In this document: piece after piece, positions 33,690-44,471 of the stretch
Numbering within the stretch: position 1 is the stretch's first letter
Layout: the number at the start of each line of letters is the position of its first letter
DNA from: Dillenia suffruticosa
Taxonomy: Eukaryota > Streptophyta > Magnoliopsida > Dilleniales > Dilleniaceae
Assembly (NCBI GenBank): GCA_033439265.1
Contig: JAVTVX010000009.1
Location: 5,755,609-5,819,608 of the forward strand
Direction: 5' to 3'
DNA length: 64,000 nucleotides
The notes under the pieces: generated by a model
What the model saw: only the letters and a program-made list of their open reading frames with translations
Told to the model about the DNA's origin: nothing
Databases searched by the model: none
Translations under genes and position numbers: made by a program

Positions 33690-34154
33690 TATAGGAAGTT
33701 GGGAGAGTTGGGTCACCCATGTGAGTTTGACCCAATCCAAACCCCATTATTAAAATTCAAATACTAAAACCAAGGGGGAGTAGTTTTTTCTCCGACTCCC
33801 CCTTGGTTATTTGAATTTTAAAAATAAAGGGAAGTTGCATTTTATGAGTGAAAAATACCAAAAACAAAGGTTGGATATGGGTAATTTCTATATATGAACA
33901 TATTTTCCATTTTGTACAAAGCCTAAGAGAGAGGGAAGAATACCAAGAAAAATAAAACTCTATTGTTGAGGGTTTGAAGGTGTAATTTATATATTTTATT
34001 CAAGGATATTTGGATCGTGAAAAACAAAAACAAATCGTACGTGATTGCTTTTTCGATTGTGCATCAAAAGATTAGTGATTCAACTCTAAATCCTATTTTA
34101 TTTCGATTTTAAAAAATATGAAAATCATGTGTTGATTGTATAACAAAGATTTTA
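33690..34154 (+). repeat. 3' LTR of Copia-2
   Basis: About 465 bp, TATAGG...GATTTTA, matching 25755-26235 and followed by AAACC. Confidence 0.75.
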
Positions 34155-34159
34155 AAACC

Positions 34160-35370
34160 ATATACAAAGATTCGGTTTCGATTCCTCATTTTAAAGAGCT
34201 GAGAACTGATAGCTCGAATCAACAATTTTCCGTTTGAATTGAATTGTTGTATGAACTAATTTTTTTTTAAAATATATTTTTTTAATATGCAAGATACGGA
34301 ATAAGTGATATTAAAAATTCAAAATATTAAAAAATTATTATTTTTTGTTTGAAGGTAGAAGTAAAAAATTTTCTATTTTGGTTAATACCAAATAATATAG
34401 TCACAAAAATTAAGTTATAAAAATGCATGAGTTTTATATTAGAAAAATAATTAAAAAAATTATTTTACAAAATTTGATTGGGTAATAAATATTTAACTCT
34501 CATGGATTGTGACAAATTGGGTTTAAGATATTCGCTACCGAAACGTTTAAACGATTCTGTCAAAAAAGAAAACACAATAGCCTTTCAATTCAAATTCTAT
34601 TTTGTTATTAACCGATCATATTTTTCAATATTCTTTTTTTACAAATGAAATCGATATTTATTTTTATTTCTTAATTTTTATAGTTTCGGTTCTAAAAACT
34701 GAAATCAAAATCAAAGTTGGAACTGTTTAAAACAAGAATTGATTGTTCTAGAACAGAAACTAAAAATCGTTGTTTTAAGATTCCGTTATGACTCCTCTAG
34801 ATCAAGAACTTGGAAGCGATGGTTCCAAAATTTTTTGCATGGCTTGCATTCTACTCTGTATCTTCACAATAATAGCAAGCATATTCACGTTTTGAAATAT
34901 TCTACTAAAATATTCTCACTCATCTTATCATTCTCACATGGACCAAAGTCTCGTGGGCAAGAATCAAGGATACATGGGTTATGCCATGAATAATTTTTGC
35001 ATTCTACTTCACGTCTTGAGAATAATATGATACGTATTCAGGTTGAGGAATATTCTACTAAAATTTCCAATTCTATCGGTCCACACCCAATTTTCTTTTG
35101 TTTAAATTAGCATTCCTACTTTTCATGTCCTGAGTTGGCCATATCCGCCTAGCTAACATTATTGCATTGTTGTTTTGGCAGTTAAGGTGCATGCATTACA
35201 TCGTATAGAAGTATATGACCCCCACAATATCAATAATGCAACCATATATCCTTATATCTTAACAAACAGCCATAAAGAACAGGGAAGATATTGATGTAAT
35301 TTGTAACTACTTTCCCATCACACGTCGACCAAGAACTCATTGGGACTTCGAAATTTTCAATCTTCTATCC
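34160..35370. other. Upstream region of copy B1
   Basis: AT-rich, no gene. The part at about 34820-35100 (TTGCATTCTACT, GTATCTTCACAATAATAG, ATTCA(C/G)(G/T)TT, GATACGTATTCA) resembles 41090-41330 before B2, so some of it was probably copied together with the gene. Confidence 0.45.
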
Positions 35371-36423
35371 GTGGAATCGTTGACAGATGCAGCGAAGGTT
35401 CCCATTCTCAAAACCCTAAAAAATGAGCTAGAAATGAGTCCAAAAGAACCCAAAAATGTTACGATGAGAAATTCTCTTACCTTCCCAAAGATGGCTGATG
35501 GCACGGCATCTATGATTATTACCAGTATAAAGGCTTTCTGGTACTACCCAAACAACCTTGAAGGTCTCATATCAGCTAAGCAGCACTTGGTTGCACACGG
35601 CCTACTGATATAATCCTAAGCAGTGCCCCATAATGCGGCACCACATGGCTTAAGGCCTTGACTTTCGCCATTGTGACCCGCTCTAAAATTCAATAGTTCA
35701 AATAGCCCTTTACACACAGCATTATCACATGGCTGTGTGCCCTTCTTCGAGGGGGAGAGATCACTTCAATCTCCAGGCACTTGATGCCTATCACTTTCGC
35801 TTTTGGCTACTCACTTCCCTTTTGAATCCTTGCCAAAATCAATTCTATCCCCTTGTGTAAAATTGTCTACATATGCAAGGAACCAAAGGGTGTATTTATG
35901 TCTCTATGGTACTTCATTCGAAACCATACACACAAAGACAAGGCATGTCTTGAAATGGAAGAGGCATTTGAGCTTTTCTGCCAGCGAAGTTTCTGTTTTC
36001 GGACCCTATTGGGACCATGTTTTGAGCTATTGGAGAGCAAGCTTGGAGTTACCTCAGGGAATTCTATTTTTGAAATATGAGGACATAAAGAGAGACACTT
36101 CATATGTGAAGAAACTAGCTGAATTCATGGATTATCCTTTTACCTCTGATGAAGAAAAGGAAGGCGCCATCTAGGGGATTGTAAATCTTTGTAGTTTTGA
36201 GAGTATAAGCAACTTTGAAGTGAATAAGTTTGGGAAACATGCTGCAAGCGGCTCAAGCAAGATGGTGGAAAACAGCATATTGTATAGAAGAGGAGAGATT
36301 GGTGATTGGAAAGGTCATTTGACACCAAAAATGGCAGAGTGCATTGACAGGATAGCTGAGCAAAAATTTGGACAATGTGGCTTGGAATTTGGTGTTGCAA
36401 CAGAGAATTCAGAGGGAATTTAA
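35371..36423 (+). pseudogene. Sulfotransferase copy B1, dead
   Basis: Subfamily B SOT, the closest relative of B2. The B2 start ATGGAATTG is GTGGAATCG here (35371), so the start codon is lost. The N-terminal part is open to 35613. After a frame break the PAPS loop region reads SAP, stop, CGTTWLKALTF, and several stops follow in the next 200 bp. KIVYICKEPKGVF has Lys for the PAPS-binding Arg. From about 35980 the frame is clean (SVFGPYWDHVLSYW, ILFLKYEDI) up to a TAG at 36172-36174, where B2 has CAG (Gln). The C-terminal loop RRGEIGDWK is intact in sequence. It ends at 36423 with ENSEGI. No product is expected. Confidence 0.9.
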
Positions 36424-36654
36424 CTGCTGCATTCCCTGCTAAATCTCTTTCAGGGATAGCACTATTAAGATGTTCAATGAATTCCAATAGCAGTCAATAT
36501 AGTTCAATAGGAAGCTTGTGTTGCAATACATTATAATTCCAGTTAGATTTTAGTGTTTTAGATTTATATCCAGATTAGTAATCTGGTTTCTAATAGAGTG
36601 ATACACCTCATTAGGAGGGGAAAAGAATTTATAAAAGCTCTGAAGAAGTGATGG
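36424..36654. other. 3' flank of copy B1
   Basis: Non-coding tail between the B1 stop and the LINE remnant; nothing recognised. Confidence 0.3.
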
Positions 36655-36849
36655 TCCTAATTTAGCAAAAATATCCGTTCAAGAGTTGCCCTCACGGGAT
36701 ACAAAGACCACTCAGTGCACTTAGGTTCTGTGAATGAGTTGCTGACATTCCCGGAGGATATGGGAGTTTGGATGGACAGGGTTCACCTCGAAAAAGAGGG
36801 CCGACACAAGTTCAGCTAAATTAATCTCTAGAATAACCGGGAAGAACTG
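36655..36849 (-). pseudogene. C-terminal half of a LINE-like RNase H domain
   Basis: On the minus strand this reads VILEINLAELVSALFFEVNP, then HPNSHILRECQQLI, VFVSREGNS and DIFAKLGP. This is the end of the RVT_3-type RNase H found in plant LINEs and their relatives (VESDS...L, the NHPN turn, and the HV.REGN..AD.LAK.G end). The first half is 3.1 kb away at 39965-40170; the solo LTR lies between them. Stops are present, so it is a relic. Confidence 0.7.
36845..36849. other. Left target-site duplication of the solo LTR
   Basis: AACTG before the LTR; the same five bases follow it at 39960-39964. Confidence 0.88.
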
Positions 36850-38999
36850 TGTCACGCCCCGAACCGGGATTGTGAATAGTCGCCCATTGTCCCTGGATGC
36901 TGGCTGTATTTTTACAGAAAATCGGGTAGAATCTCCCCATAAATCGGAGGTTTCCCATATACAATTTCACCTGTATATGACATTCATCCTGTAAAAATAA
37001 ACAATTGGCCATCCTGGTCTCTCCAAATTCAACAAATACCACAGCCAACATTTAGAACAACGCAAAACTATAAAGTTTCTAACAGTCCTAACAACAGACC
37101 TCTACTGTCATGCCCAACTAGAGCATGAGCAGCCGCCATACCGAGCGGATTTAAATTCTACGCATATATAAAATAAATTTCCAAGTTATTTTTAAATATT
37201 TACAAATGTCTCAATGCAATGAAATAAATCAATACGAGATTTTCATGAATGAATGTCCATTATTTATACAGTCATCCCAAAAAAATTTATATGAATACAT
37301 TAGTCAAATTAAAATCTTCAATACATAATAATATCACCAATCATCGTAGCGAAAAAGATAAAAAATATCAATACCCAAATCCAGTGATATCTCCTCAGTC
37401 CAACACTAATCCTGTGGGAAAGAAAGTGAGGCGTGAGTATCTATGGGAGGATACTCAGTAAGTGAGGGAATTGATATCATACTATCAATATCTAGGGTGA
37501 ATTTGGAGTGTCAAAGCATAAGAAAATATCTACAGTGTGCAAACCGATCATGTTATTTCAAAATCATATATAATACGCACACATCAGAAAGCAAGATATG
37601 CATCCAATATTTACATCAATGTCGTGAAGAGCCGGCCAATGAAATATTCCCGGCAATGGTCTACCTCGACCAAGGACGGCGCATTGGGGGTTTTTCCAAA
37701 TGCAAGTATTAAATTGGTTCTCTGTCCCAATATTGGTCACAGGCTACCCCAACTAGCCTGCAAATAATAATAATGTACATATAACTAGTCGGCCGTGTAT
37801 GGTACCCTCGCCTGGTGCTAGACGGAGCCGTACTCAACGTCCTCTCCGATGAGGGTCAACCTGGGACACCCATACACATGACAATCTAGCGGATACCTCC
37901 GGCCGAAACGTATCCGGACACAAGGGGTGCCTCTACCAGATGTCCTTCGTAGCTACGGATCACAATATCATATTGGTCGGGCACGTAGTCCCATGCATCC
38001 CATCACCAAATCGGCCGGGCATATAGCCCCATGCATAATATCATAACGTCAGTCGGGCATACAGTCCAATGCATAATATCATAAAGTCGGTCGGGCATAA
38101 AGCCCAAATATGTAAGTAAATCCATTTAAAACTATGTGCCAATGCAGTGGAAGCATTAAAACATATCAATCTATCGAAAATATGGCACAATATTCAATTA
38201 TCAAAACTCATGGATGCATATCAATAAAGTCAGAAATTTAGACACTCCAAAAGTCACAAAACATTCATCAAATATTCGAAAATTCTAACAATCAGACATT
38301 TGCAGAAATATGTCATTTAAAAGTATTTTTGAAACATGGTTTTCAATCAATAGCAAATGTCAAAGTCCCACTCACAGTTCTAGGGAGGGTGGTCACTCCC
38401 TATTTTCAAAACCAATCAAATCTGATCTGCTTCCTCGAGTCTCCAAAAAGATAAACCTAATCAGAACATCAAAATTGAATATCATTTTCTCAAGCATCTT
38501 TAGGATTTATCCGAAAGACATGAAATGTATAATATCCTCCACTTTACGGCTCATTTCAATCCAACCCTACAATCCAGATACTTTCATGCATATTTCAAAG
38601 TTTAACTCTAAAGAAACTATTCGAATTCACACGATATGATTTTGTGATTCTATAATACGCTTCTTTCGTATCAGATCATTTAATTTCTGTAACATTCTAT
38701 ACTTAACTTTCAAAGTCACATATAATCATTTCAGAAATTATATTCTATTCGTATTCCACTTACACTCTAAACATATATAAAACCTTTCATCTTGGATTCA
38801 ATTCTAGATTCATCCAATTTATCAATTAGAACCGAAATCTCCTCACCTAGGGTTTTCTCGAAGCGCCGAGTCTCGTCCGAATGTCGTTTCGGTCACTCCA
38901 AAGTCTGTAGGGTTTCCTATCAAAACAAAATTTATTTGTTAAATCTAAACACGTAGATCAGAAACAAAACCCTAAGTCATTTACCTGCGGGAGGTTTGT

Positions 39000-39480
39000 G
39001 AGTTGTCACGGGCTCACAGGCCGTCGCGAGCTCGTAGGCTACAGCTAGCGGGTTAGCTGGTCAGCGGGCCAGTAGGCTGACGGGATAGCGGGCTCATGGC
39101 CTACGGCCGGTGGGCCTGCAGGCTGGCAGGCCTGCGGGCTGGTGGGCCTCTGGCTGATGGGCCTGCGGGCTGGTGCTAGCCCGTGCGCTGGTGCGTTGTG
39201 CTGGTGCGCTCTCGTGCGCCGGCTCGCACGTGCCCGTGAGCTGCCGTGCGCTGGGCTACATGCCCGTGCACTGGGCCGCGCGCCCGTGCACGCTGGGCCA
39301 CGCGCGCTCGTGCGCTGGGCCGCGTGTGCTCGTGCGCTCGTGGCCTGGCCCGCGCTCGCGGCCTCGGTCCTGCTCGTGGCCTGGGCTTACACTGCGGGCT
39401 GGGTCCTGCTCGGGGCCTGGCTCGCACTGTAGGCTAGAGGGCATACTCAGTGGCTCGATCGCGCGAGGAAGCAGCAATCG
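39000..39480. repeat. GC-rich degenerate tandem words in the solo LTR
   Basis: Many overlapping copies of GCGGGCTGG, GTGGGCCTG and CGTGCGCTGGGC. The strand bias gives long Arg/Ala/Gly-rich open frames on both strands that should not be taken for genes. Confidence 0.75.
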
Positions 39481-39827
39481 CGCACTGTGGCACGATCGGG
39501 CTCGCGTGGAGGAATCGCGCTGTGGAGCGCTCAAGCTCGCGCGATGGCGGCAGAAGGAGGGGGTTGCTGCTGGTGGTGGCTGTTCGCGGACGGAAGCGAG
39601 ATCGCGCGGTGGCGGCGCTCGGCGGAGCTTGCGAAGGAGGTGAGATCACGAACGATCGCGACTACAGAAAGGAGAGTGTGCTGCGGGAAGAAAGAAGAAG
39701 AAGCAGAAAAAGAAGAAGAAGAAGAAGAAGAAGAAGAAGAAGGAAGAAGGTGGCGATGGCGGTGGCGGTAGCGGAGGAAGGCGAACGGTCGCGGAGGAAG
39801 ACGAACGGCCGCGGAAGATGAAAGATC

Positions 39828-39863
<36 letters not shown>

Positions 39864-39897
39864 GGGTTAGGGTTTTAACCCTAATCCCCAAATTGGG

Positions 39898-39928
39898 GAC
39901 GCAGCGTTTTGTCCCAAAACGCTGCGTC
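39898..39928. repeat. 14-bp perfect hairpin near the LTR end
   Basis: GACGCAGCGTTTTG and CAAAACGCTGCGTC pair exactly with a 3-base loop (TCC), 31 bp before the LTR terminus. It could fold in the transcript near the poly(A) site. Confidence 0.85.
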
Positions 39929-39964
39929 TCCAAATCATTTTTTTTTTCTTGGTGTTACAAACTG

Positions 39965-40170
39965 GGTGTGAAGAAGGAGAAGGAGCCCCTCAGCACATAG
40001 CTCCACAATGAAAGGGTCCATCACCTCCATATTTATCGTGAAACCATGGACCCATAAGCCAGACTCATTAGAAGCAATCCTCCAGCCCCGACCACATGAG
40101 AGTAAAGGTTCAACGAGCCATCCGTAGTCAGCTTGTAGAAACTAGGTGGACGAGGGGTCCATTGAATTTA
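39965..40170 (-). pseudogene. N-terminal half of a LINE-like RNase H domain
   Basis: On the minus strand from about 40164: WTPRPPSFYKLTTDGSLNL, then VVGAGGLLL in one frame and ESGLWVHGFTIN, VELCAEGLLLLL in another. The KLTTDGS start with its catalytic Asp, the GAGG(L/V) strand and the ELCA helix are the hallmarks of RVT_3 RNase H. It joins across the solo LTR to 36655-36849. More of the same old element may extend to about 40310 without clear likeness. Confidence 0.72.
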
Positions 40171-41014
40171 AGTGTCTGAATGGGGAGGAAGCTAAGATTT
40201 GCCAGCCATCGCTAGCCAACCAACCTGACTATAACTGGTTACAAGCCCGATGAGAGCCCATCAACTATTCATCAAACATCACGGGGAAACTCTTATCGAA
40301 CTTCTGTCATGTAAAAATGTAAAAATGGGATAACAAATGAAGCCGAAGGTCTGCTTCCAACCTTAGCATTGGGTCAAGTCAAGCCTGCTAGACTTCAAAG
40401 CGCAGCCCAAATGGGATGCCCAAGGCAGAGCCTGGTCGAAAGATCAAGGGGGTTTTCACTCTTTTTTGTTTCACCTATCGATTTCCAGACTTCACTTAAC
40501 TATTCCTATCCAAAGTATTGTAAGATCCATTAAGAAATTGACTCTCTCAAATCATTTTTCTTCATTTTTAGTATTCGAATTTGAAATCTTTGCTTTGATT
40601 AAAGAGAGAAAGTATCTAATCAGTCAACTTAAAAGAGTTTGATCCGTGATTTTCACTTGCAGCATAAATTCCAATCCTCTCAAGAATCATTTACCATCAT
40701 GTAAACAATTGTATTCTCAAAGCTTTGCTTGCAAGAACCAAAATGTATGCTACTGATGAATGACAATATTGTACAACTGAGTAACCTGATTGTCAAATTG
40801 CTAGGTTTAATTGAAAGAGAATATATACTTTTTTAGTTGTTTATCACATCACATTTTGCGAGGCATCTGGTTCTAATGGTGGAGGGCTTGCATCAAATTT
40901 TCAGACCATTTATTGAATTTGCAATAAAAGGTTATTTGGCTTGCATTAAACCCAATAGAATTCAATGTTTTTTCTTCTCTATCTTAAGAAGAGATTTCTC
41001 GACTTTATACGGTC
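40171..41014. other. Spacer before B2, no gene
   Basis: The part at about 40500-40650 (GACTCTCTCAAATC, TTTTTCTTCATT, GATTAAAGA, AAAAGAGTTTGAT) resembles 44748-44881. It belongs to a dispersed AT-rich repeat family. The rest shows nothing. Confidence 0.4.
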
Positions 41015-41330
41015 CGTGTTGTGATATTCTCTACACAATCCACACCTAATCTCCTAACACAAGAATTAAAGAATATATGGAGATACAATCAATCTTGTTT
41101 TGCATTCTACTGTATCTTTAGGAAAATAGGTTACATATTCACCTTTTACAAGTTCCATGACTCTATACAGTGCATTGCACAGCGTTGCAACCGCGAGATA
41201 TTCTCTGCACAATGTACTCTTAGTCTCCTATGGCAAAATTCAAAGAATACATGAAAATACAATCACTCATGCTTTGTATTTTACATTGTATGGGAAGAAT
41301 AATAGGACACGTATTCACCTTTTGGAAACT
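41015..41330. repeat. Two imperfect tandem units upstream of B2
   Basis: Units of about 140 bp at 41015-41153 and 41188-41330 share GATATTCTCT(A/G)CACAAT, AGTCTCCTA or TCTCCTAACAC, AAAGAATA(C/T)AT and TATTCACCTTTT. A looser relative lies upstream of B1 at about 34820-35070. Confidence 0.7.
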
Positions 41331-41535
41331 TCTGTTAAAAATTGTGATCCTATTCCAATCATGTAGGAGCCAACTTTCCTTTTTATGTATTCTTACCATT
41401 GAAGTCTTTGGTTATTTGTATGTGCCAAGCATGATGTCCGAAAAATATTGCATATCAAAATAAATGATTAATGAATTGATTTTCAAGATATTTTAGTTTT
41501 TATTCTTACATTTTCATATTTGTAATTGAGTAGTC

Positions 41536-41543
41536 TATAAATA
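41536..41543 (+). promoter_or_regulatory. TATA box of sulfotransferase B2
   Basis: TATAAATA 108 bp before the ATG at 41644. Confidence 0.65.
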
Positions 41544-41643
41544 CTTAGTTTATATTGCTTTTCATGCTTGATCTTTCTTGCACCTATCGTACAAATTGAG
41601 ACCAAGTAACTCATCGGGAATTCCAAACTTTGAATCTCCATCC

Positions 41644-42696
41644 ATGGAATTGGCTCCAGATTCTGAGAAGATTTCCATTCCCAAAATCCTTGAAAATGAG
41701 CTAGAAGACGAGTCTGAAAGAGCCCAAAAATGTTATGATGAGAAATTCTCTAACCTTCCCAGTGATAGCAGATGGCGCGGCATCTACAATTATTACCAAT
41801 ACGAAGACTTTTGGCTCTACCCACACCACCTTGAAGGTCTCATTTCAGCCCAAGAGCACTTCATTGCAAAGCCTACAGATATAATCATAGGCAGTGGTCC
41901 AAAATGCGGCACCACATGGCTAAAGGCCTTGACTTTCACCATTGTGACTCGATCTTATTTCAATTGTTCAAATAGTCCTCTACTCACAACATTACCACAT
42001 GGCTGTATGCCCTTCTTGGAGGGGGACAGATCACTTAAGCCTCCAGGCACTCCAGGACTAACACTTCCGCTTTTGGCAACTCATGTCCCTTTTGATTCCT
42101 TGCCAAAATCAATTTTATCTTCCTCTTGTAAAATTGTTTACATATGCAGGGAACCGAAGGATGTATTCATTTCCCTATGGTATCACACTCGAAAACTCGT
42201 GCAGAGAGACAAGGCAGCTCTTGAATTGGAAGAGGCATTTGAGCTTTTTTGCCAGGGAGTATCTATTTATGGACCCTATTGGGACCATGTTTTGAGCTAT
42301 TGGAAAGCGAGTATGAAGTGGCCTCAGAGAATTCTATTCTTGAAATATGAAGAGCTAATGAGAGACACTTTTTCATATTTAAAGAAACTGGCCGAATTCA
42401 TGGGTTATCCGTTTTCTTCAAATGAAGAAAAGGAAGGTGCTATCCAGGAAATCATAAATTTTTGTAGTTTTGAGAGTATAAGAAATTTCAAAGTGAACAA
42501 ATCTGGGAAGCATTTTATCTGCGGCCCTAGCAACCTGGTGGAAAACAGTATATTGTACAGGAAAGCAGAGATCGGCGACTGGAAAAATCATTTGACTCCA
42601 AAAATGGCAGAGCGTATTGACAAGATAACTGAGCAAAAATTTGGTCATTTTGGGTTGAAATTTGGTATTGCAACTGAGAATTCAGAGGGAAACTGA
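41644..42696 (+). CDS. SOT: Cytosolic sulfotransferase B2 (intact frame, altered C-terminal loop)
   Basis: A 350-residue single-exon SOT of subfamily B. The frame is open upstream from 41578, but the first ATG is 41644 (MELAPDSEK), which also lines up with the lost start of B1. The PAPS 5'-loop at 86-92 is PKCGTTW, with the usual Pro. The catalytic His is 119 (TTLPHGCMPF). Arg169 and Ser177 lie in ICREPKDVFIS. The C-terminal loop at 306-314 reads RKAEIGDWK: Ala308 replaces the first Gly of GxxGxxK, while B1 and B3 keep Gly. The rest of the fold is complete, including FGPYWDHVLSYWKAS-type helices (YGPYWDHV here). It should act on a small hydroxylated acceptor in the cytosol with PAPS; the acceptor is not known. 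It may work with reduced PAPS affinity. Confidence 0.93.
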   Translation: MELAPDSEKISIPKILENELEDESERAQKCYDEKFSNLPSDSRWRGIYNYYQYEDFWLYPHHLEGLISAQEHFIAKPTDIIIGSGPKCGTTWLKALTFTIVTRSYFNCSNSPLLTTLPHGCMPFLEGDRSLKPPGTPGLTLPLLATHVPFDSLPKSILSSSCKIVYICREPKDVFISLWYHTRKLVQRDKAALELEEAFELFCQGVSIYGPYWDHVLSYWKASMKWPQRILFLKYEELMRDTFSYLKKLAEFMGYPFSSNEEKEGAIQEIINFCSFESIRNFKVNKSGKHFICGPSNLVENSILYRKAEIGDWKNHLTPKMAERIDKITEQKFGHFGLKFGIATENSEGN

Positions 42697-43513
42697 CCGT
42701 TGCATTTTCTGTCACATCTCTTCCGGGGTTGGAGCCATTAATATTTTCTTTGTTGAAATCTAATAGAGCAAGCAGTGCTTCTCATTGGAAAGCTTGTGTT
42801 AGATTGGCAAATTGCAATAGCATCTAAATGTGGCATTGAAGGTTGGCAAGAAAGATGATGGCCTCGACACCTTGCACGTTTCCAGGCCCTGAATTTACTG
42901 TTATATTATTCATTTTCCTTTGTGGTTTGCAATAGGAATCCTTGTTCCTTATGATCTTAGCCAATTTTCAAATGCCCAGGACCTTTCTATACAAGCAAGG
43001 TCGGGCAAGGTTCTAGCAGTAAGCTCATGCTTTAGGGCCTGATTAAGCTTTTGCAATATATTTTTTTTGAATGGCATGGCTGCACAAAATATGAAATTTG
43101 GTCTAAAATGTTGCTCGATCTGCTGCCAGGCTTGCTCATGTTCAATTTCATTCCGAAGGCAGGCCAGTGACCTAAAACAAGTGCAAGGAACCCAAAAATC
43201 ATAAATTGTTGTAGCCATGTTTTAAGACAAACTCATTTGCCACCATGTAGAGAAGTGACATTGCCAAAAATAAATGGCATTGCAATGCCAGTTTGCGACA
43301 GAAAATAGGCAAAAAAGCCTCACAAATAGGTTCTGTGACGCAATTTGTGACAAAAGAATAGCGTCACTGAATCACCCATTGCTACTGTTTTACGACGACA
43401 GGTTTTGCAAAATGTTGTGACAGAAAATCTGCCATCCAAAATGCATTGCAAATTGCATGGGAGGACTATGTGACGCAAAGTATATTGCCAATTTGGACAA
43501 GAATCTACGACAT
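42697..43513. other. 3' flank of B2, with transposon-like repeats
   Basis: No gene. From about 43260 there are degenerate words such as TGCAAATTGC, GTGACGCAA and TTGCGACAGAAAATAGGC in both orientations. They look like the sub-terminal part of a CACTA-like element, but no clear terminus was found. Confidence 0.35.
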
Positions 43514-44471
43514 AATAAGCTTTGCAATGTCTTGTTGAAAAATTTGCACGGGAACTTGCAGCACACAGGTGCATTGCAAAGGCAAGATGTGCAGTCATTG
43601 CTAGTTGCCTTGCTTTTTTGCGACGCGTGTTCCTTTCAAACTTCTCTCACAAATGTGTAAATTAATTTTTTTTATTATTATTTAGTCCCGGGCATCATAA
43701 CTGTCACAATAACAATTATGTAAAAATATTAATTTTAAATTATTTTCATTAATTAATCATGAAATTTTAAAAAATTTTAAACAAATTAAATTTTTATCAA
43801 AAATCATATTGAAATTCCAAAATATATTTCGATCTGTGGAAATATATCAAATATTTTAAATTCCTATCAAATATATACATAAAATTAAAATGCAGAAAAA
43901 AAAAGAAAAATAGATGTATCAAAGTTAATAAATTGTTTTAGAGGCCCTTTCGCAGCCAACAAAAAAAAAAAAAAAAAAAATGGGTGGCCGGGGAACTTGC
44001 TGGCCGGGGGTTTGAGCGTGGGCTGAAATTGGAGCACATCCCACAAGGTAGAATAGGCAATCAAGACTGAAGTTCGGGAGTCGAACTCCTGAACTTCACA
44101 TTTCAATTGAACTTTTCTGCGTAAGAGCTTGGGTTGGTTGCGCTGATTGCTAGACCTTGTAGGAGGGAAGTCCGACCACTTCTTTTCTGTATTTGTCATG
44201 ACTTTCCCTACCCAAAATTTCAGTGCTTCAACTTTTCTTCTCAAGTGTCTTCTTGGACGACTTCATAGACCAATGTGTCTATGCTGTCCTCAGCAGGAAA
44301 TTCATTTGGGGTAGAAGAACTACGCGATTAAAACCTGACTAAAGCTTCTCACACCTTTTCTAATAAACAAAAATATATGAGATTTAATTTGCAACAAAAT
44401 GTCAAAACCATTTATGTAAAAACCTTAAAAATGAATAATATAAAAGTGCATAAAATAATATTTATATATGT
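43514..44471. repeat. Dispersed repeat, copy 2 (partner at 1885-2557)
   Basis: The longer copy. It keeps about 250 bp (43598-43849) that copy 1 lacks, and has an A run of about 20 at 43960-43980 where copy 1 has a shorter run. Same orientation as copy 1. Non-coding. Confidence 0.8.

Larger units (their letters stand above)
25755..34154 (+). mobile_element. Second Copia element (Copia-2), decayed
   Basis: About 8.4 kb. LTRs at 25755-26235 and 33690-34154 match over their length (for example TGACCCAA(C/T)CCAAACCCCATTA) but are clearly more diverged than those of Copia-1. AAACC stands on both sides (25750-25754 and 34155-34159). The 5' LTR is followed by TTCGTATCAAAGC, a worn primer site in the same place as in Copia-1. 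The LTR start TATAGG in the 3' copy lines up with TGTTGG of Copia-1, so the terminal TG has been lost. Gag, protease, integrase, RT and RNase H follow in Copia order, with stops and frameshifts. Confidence 0.85.
36850..39959. mobile_element. Solo LTR of a Gypsy-type element, 3.1 kb
   Basis: Starts TGTCACGCCCCGAACC and ends GGTGTTACA, with the TG...CA ends and near-palindromic termini of many plant Gypsy LTRs. AACTG is repeated on both sides (36845-36849 and 39960-39964). There is no internal coding region and no second LTR, so unequal recombination between two LTRs probably removed the rest. Inside: an AT-rich first part, a GC-rich part at 39000-39480 with GCTGG(T/G)GGGCCTG and GTGCGCTGG words, (GAA)n at about 39703-39742, (GA)n at 39831-39860 and a 14-bp hairpin near the end. 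Long frames within it come from these repeats. Confidence 0.9.

Noticed and set aside
39142-39933. Several overlapping long frames on both strands
   Set aside because: They come from GCTGG, GAA and GA repeats inside the solo LTR.
41578-41643. Extended N-terminus of B2 from a TTG codon
   Set aside because: The first in-frame ATG is at 41644 and matches the B1 start region.
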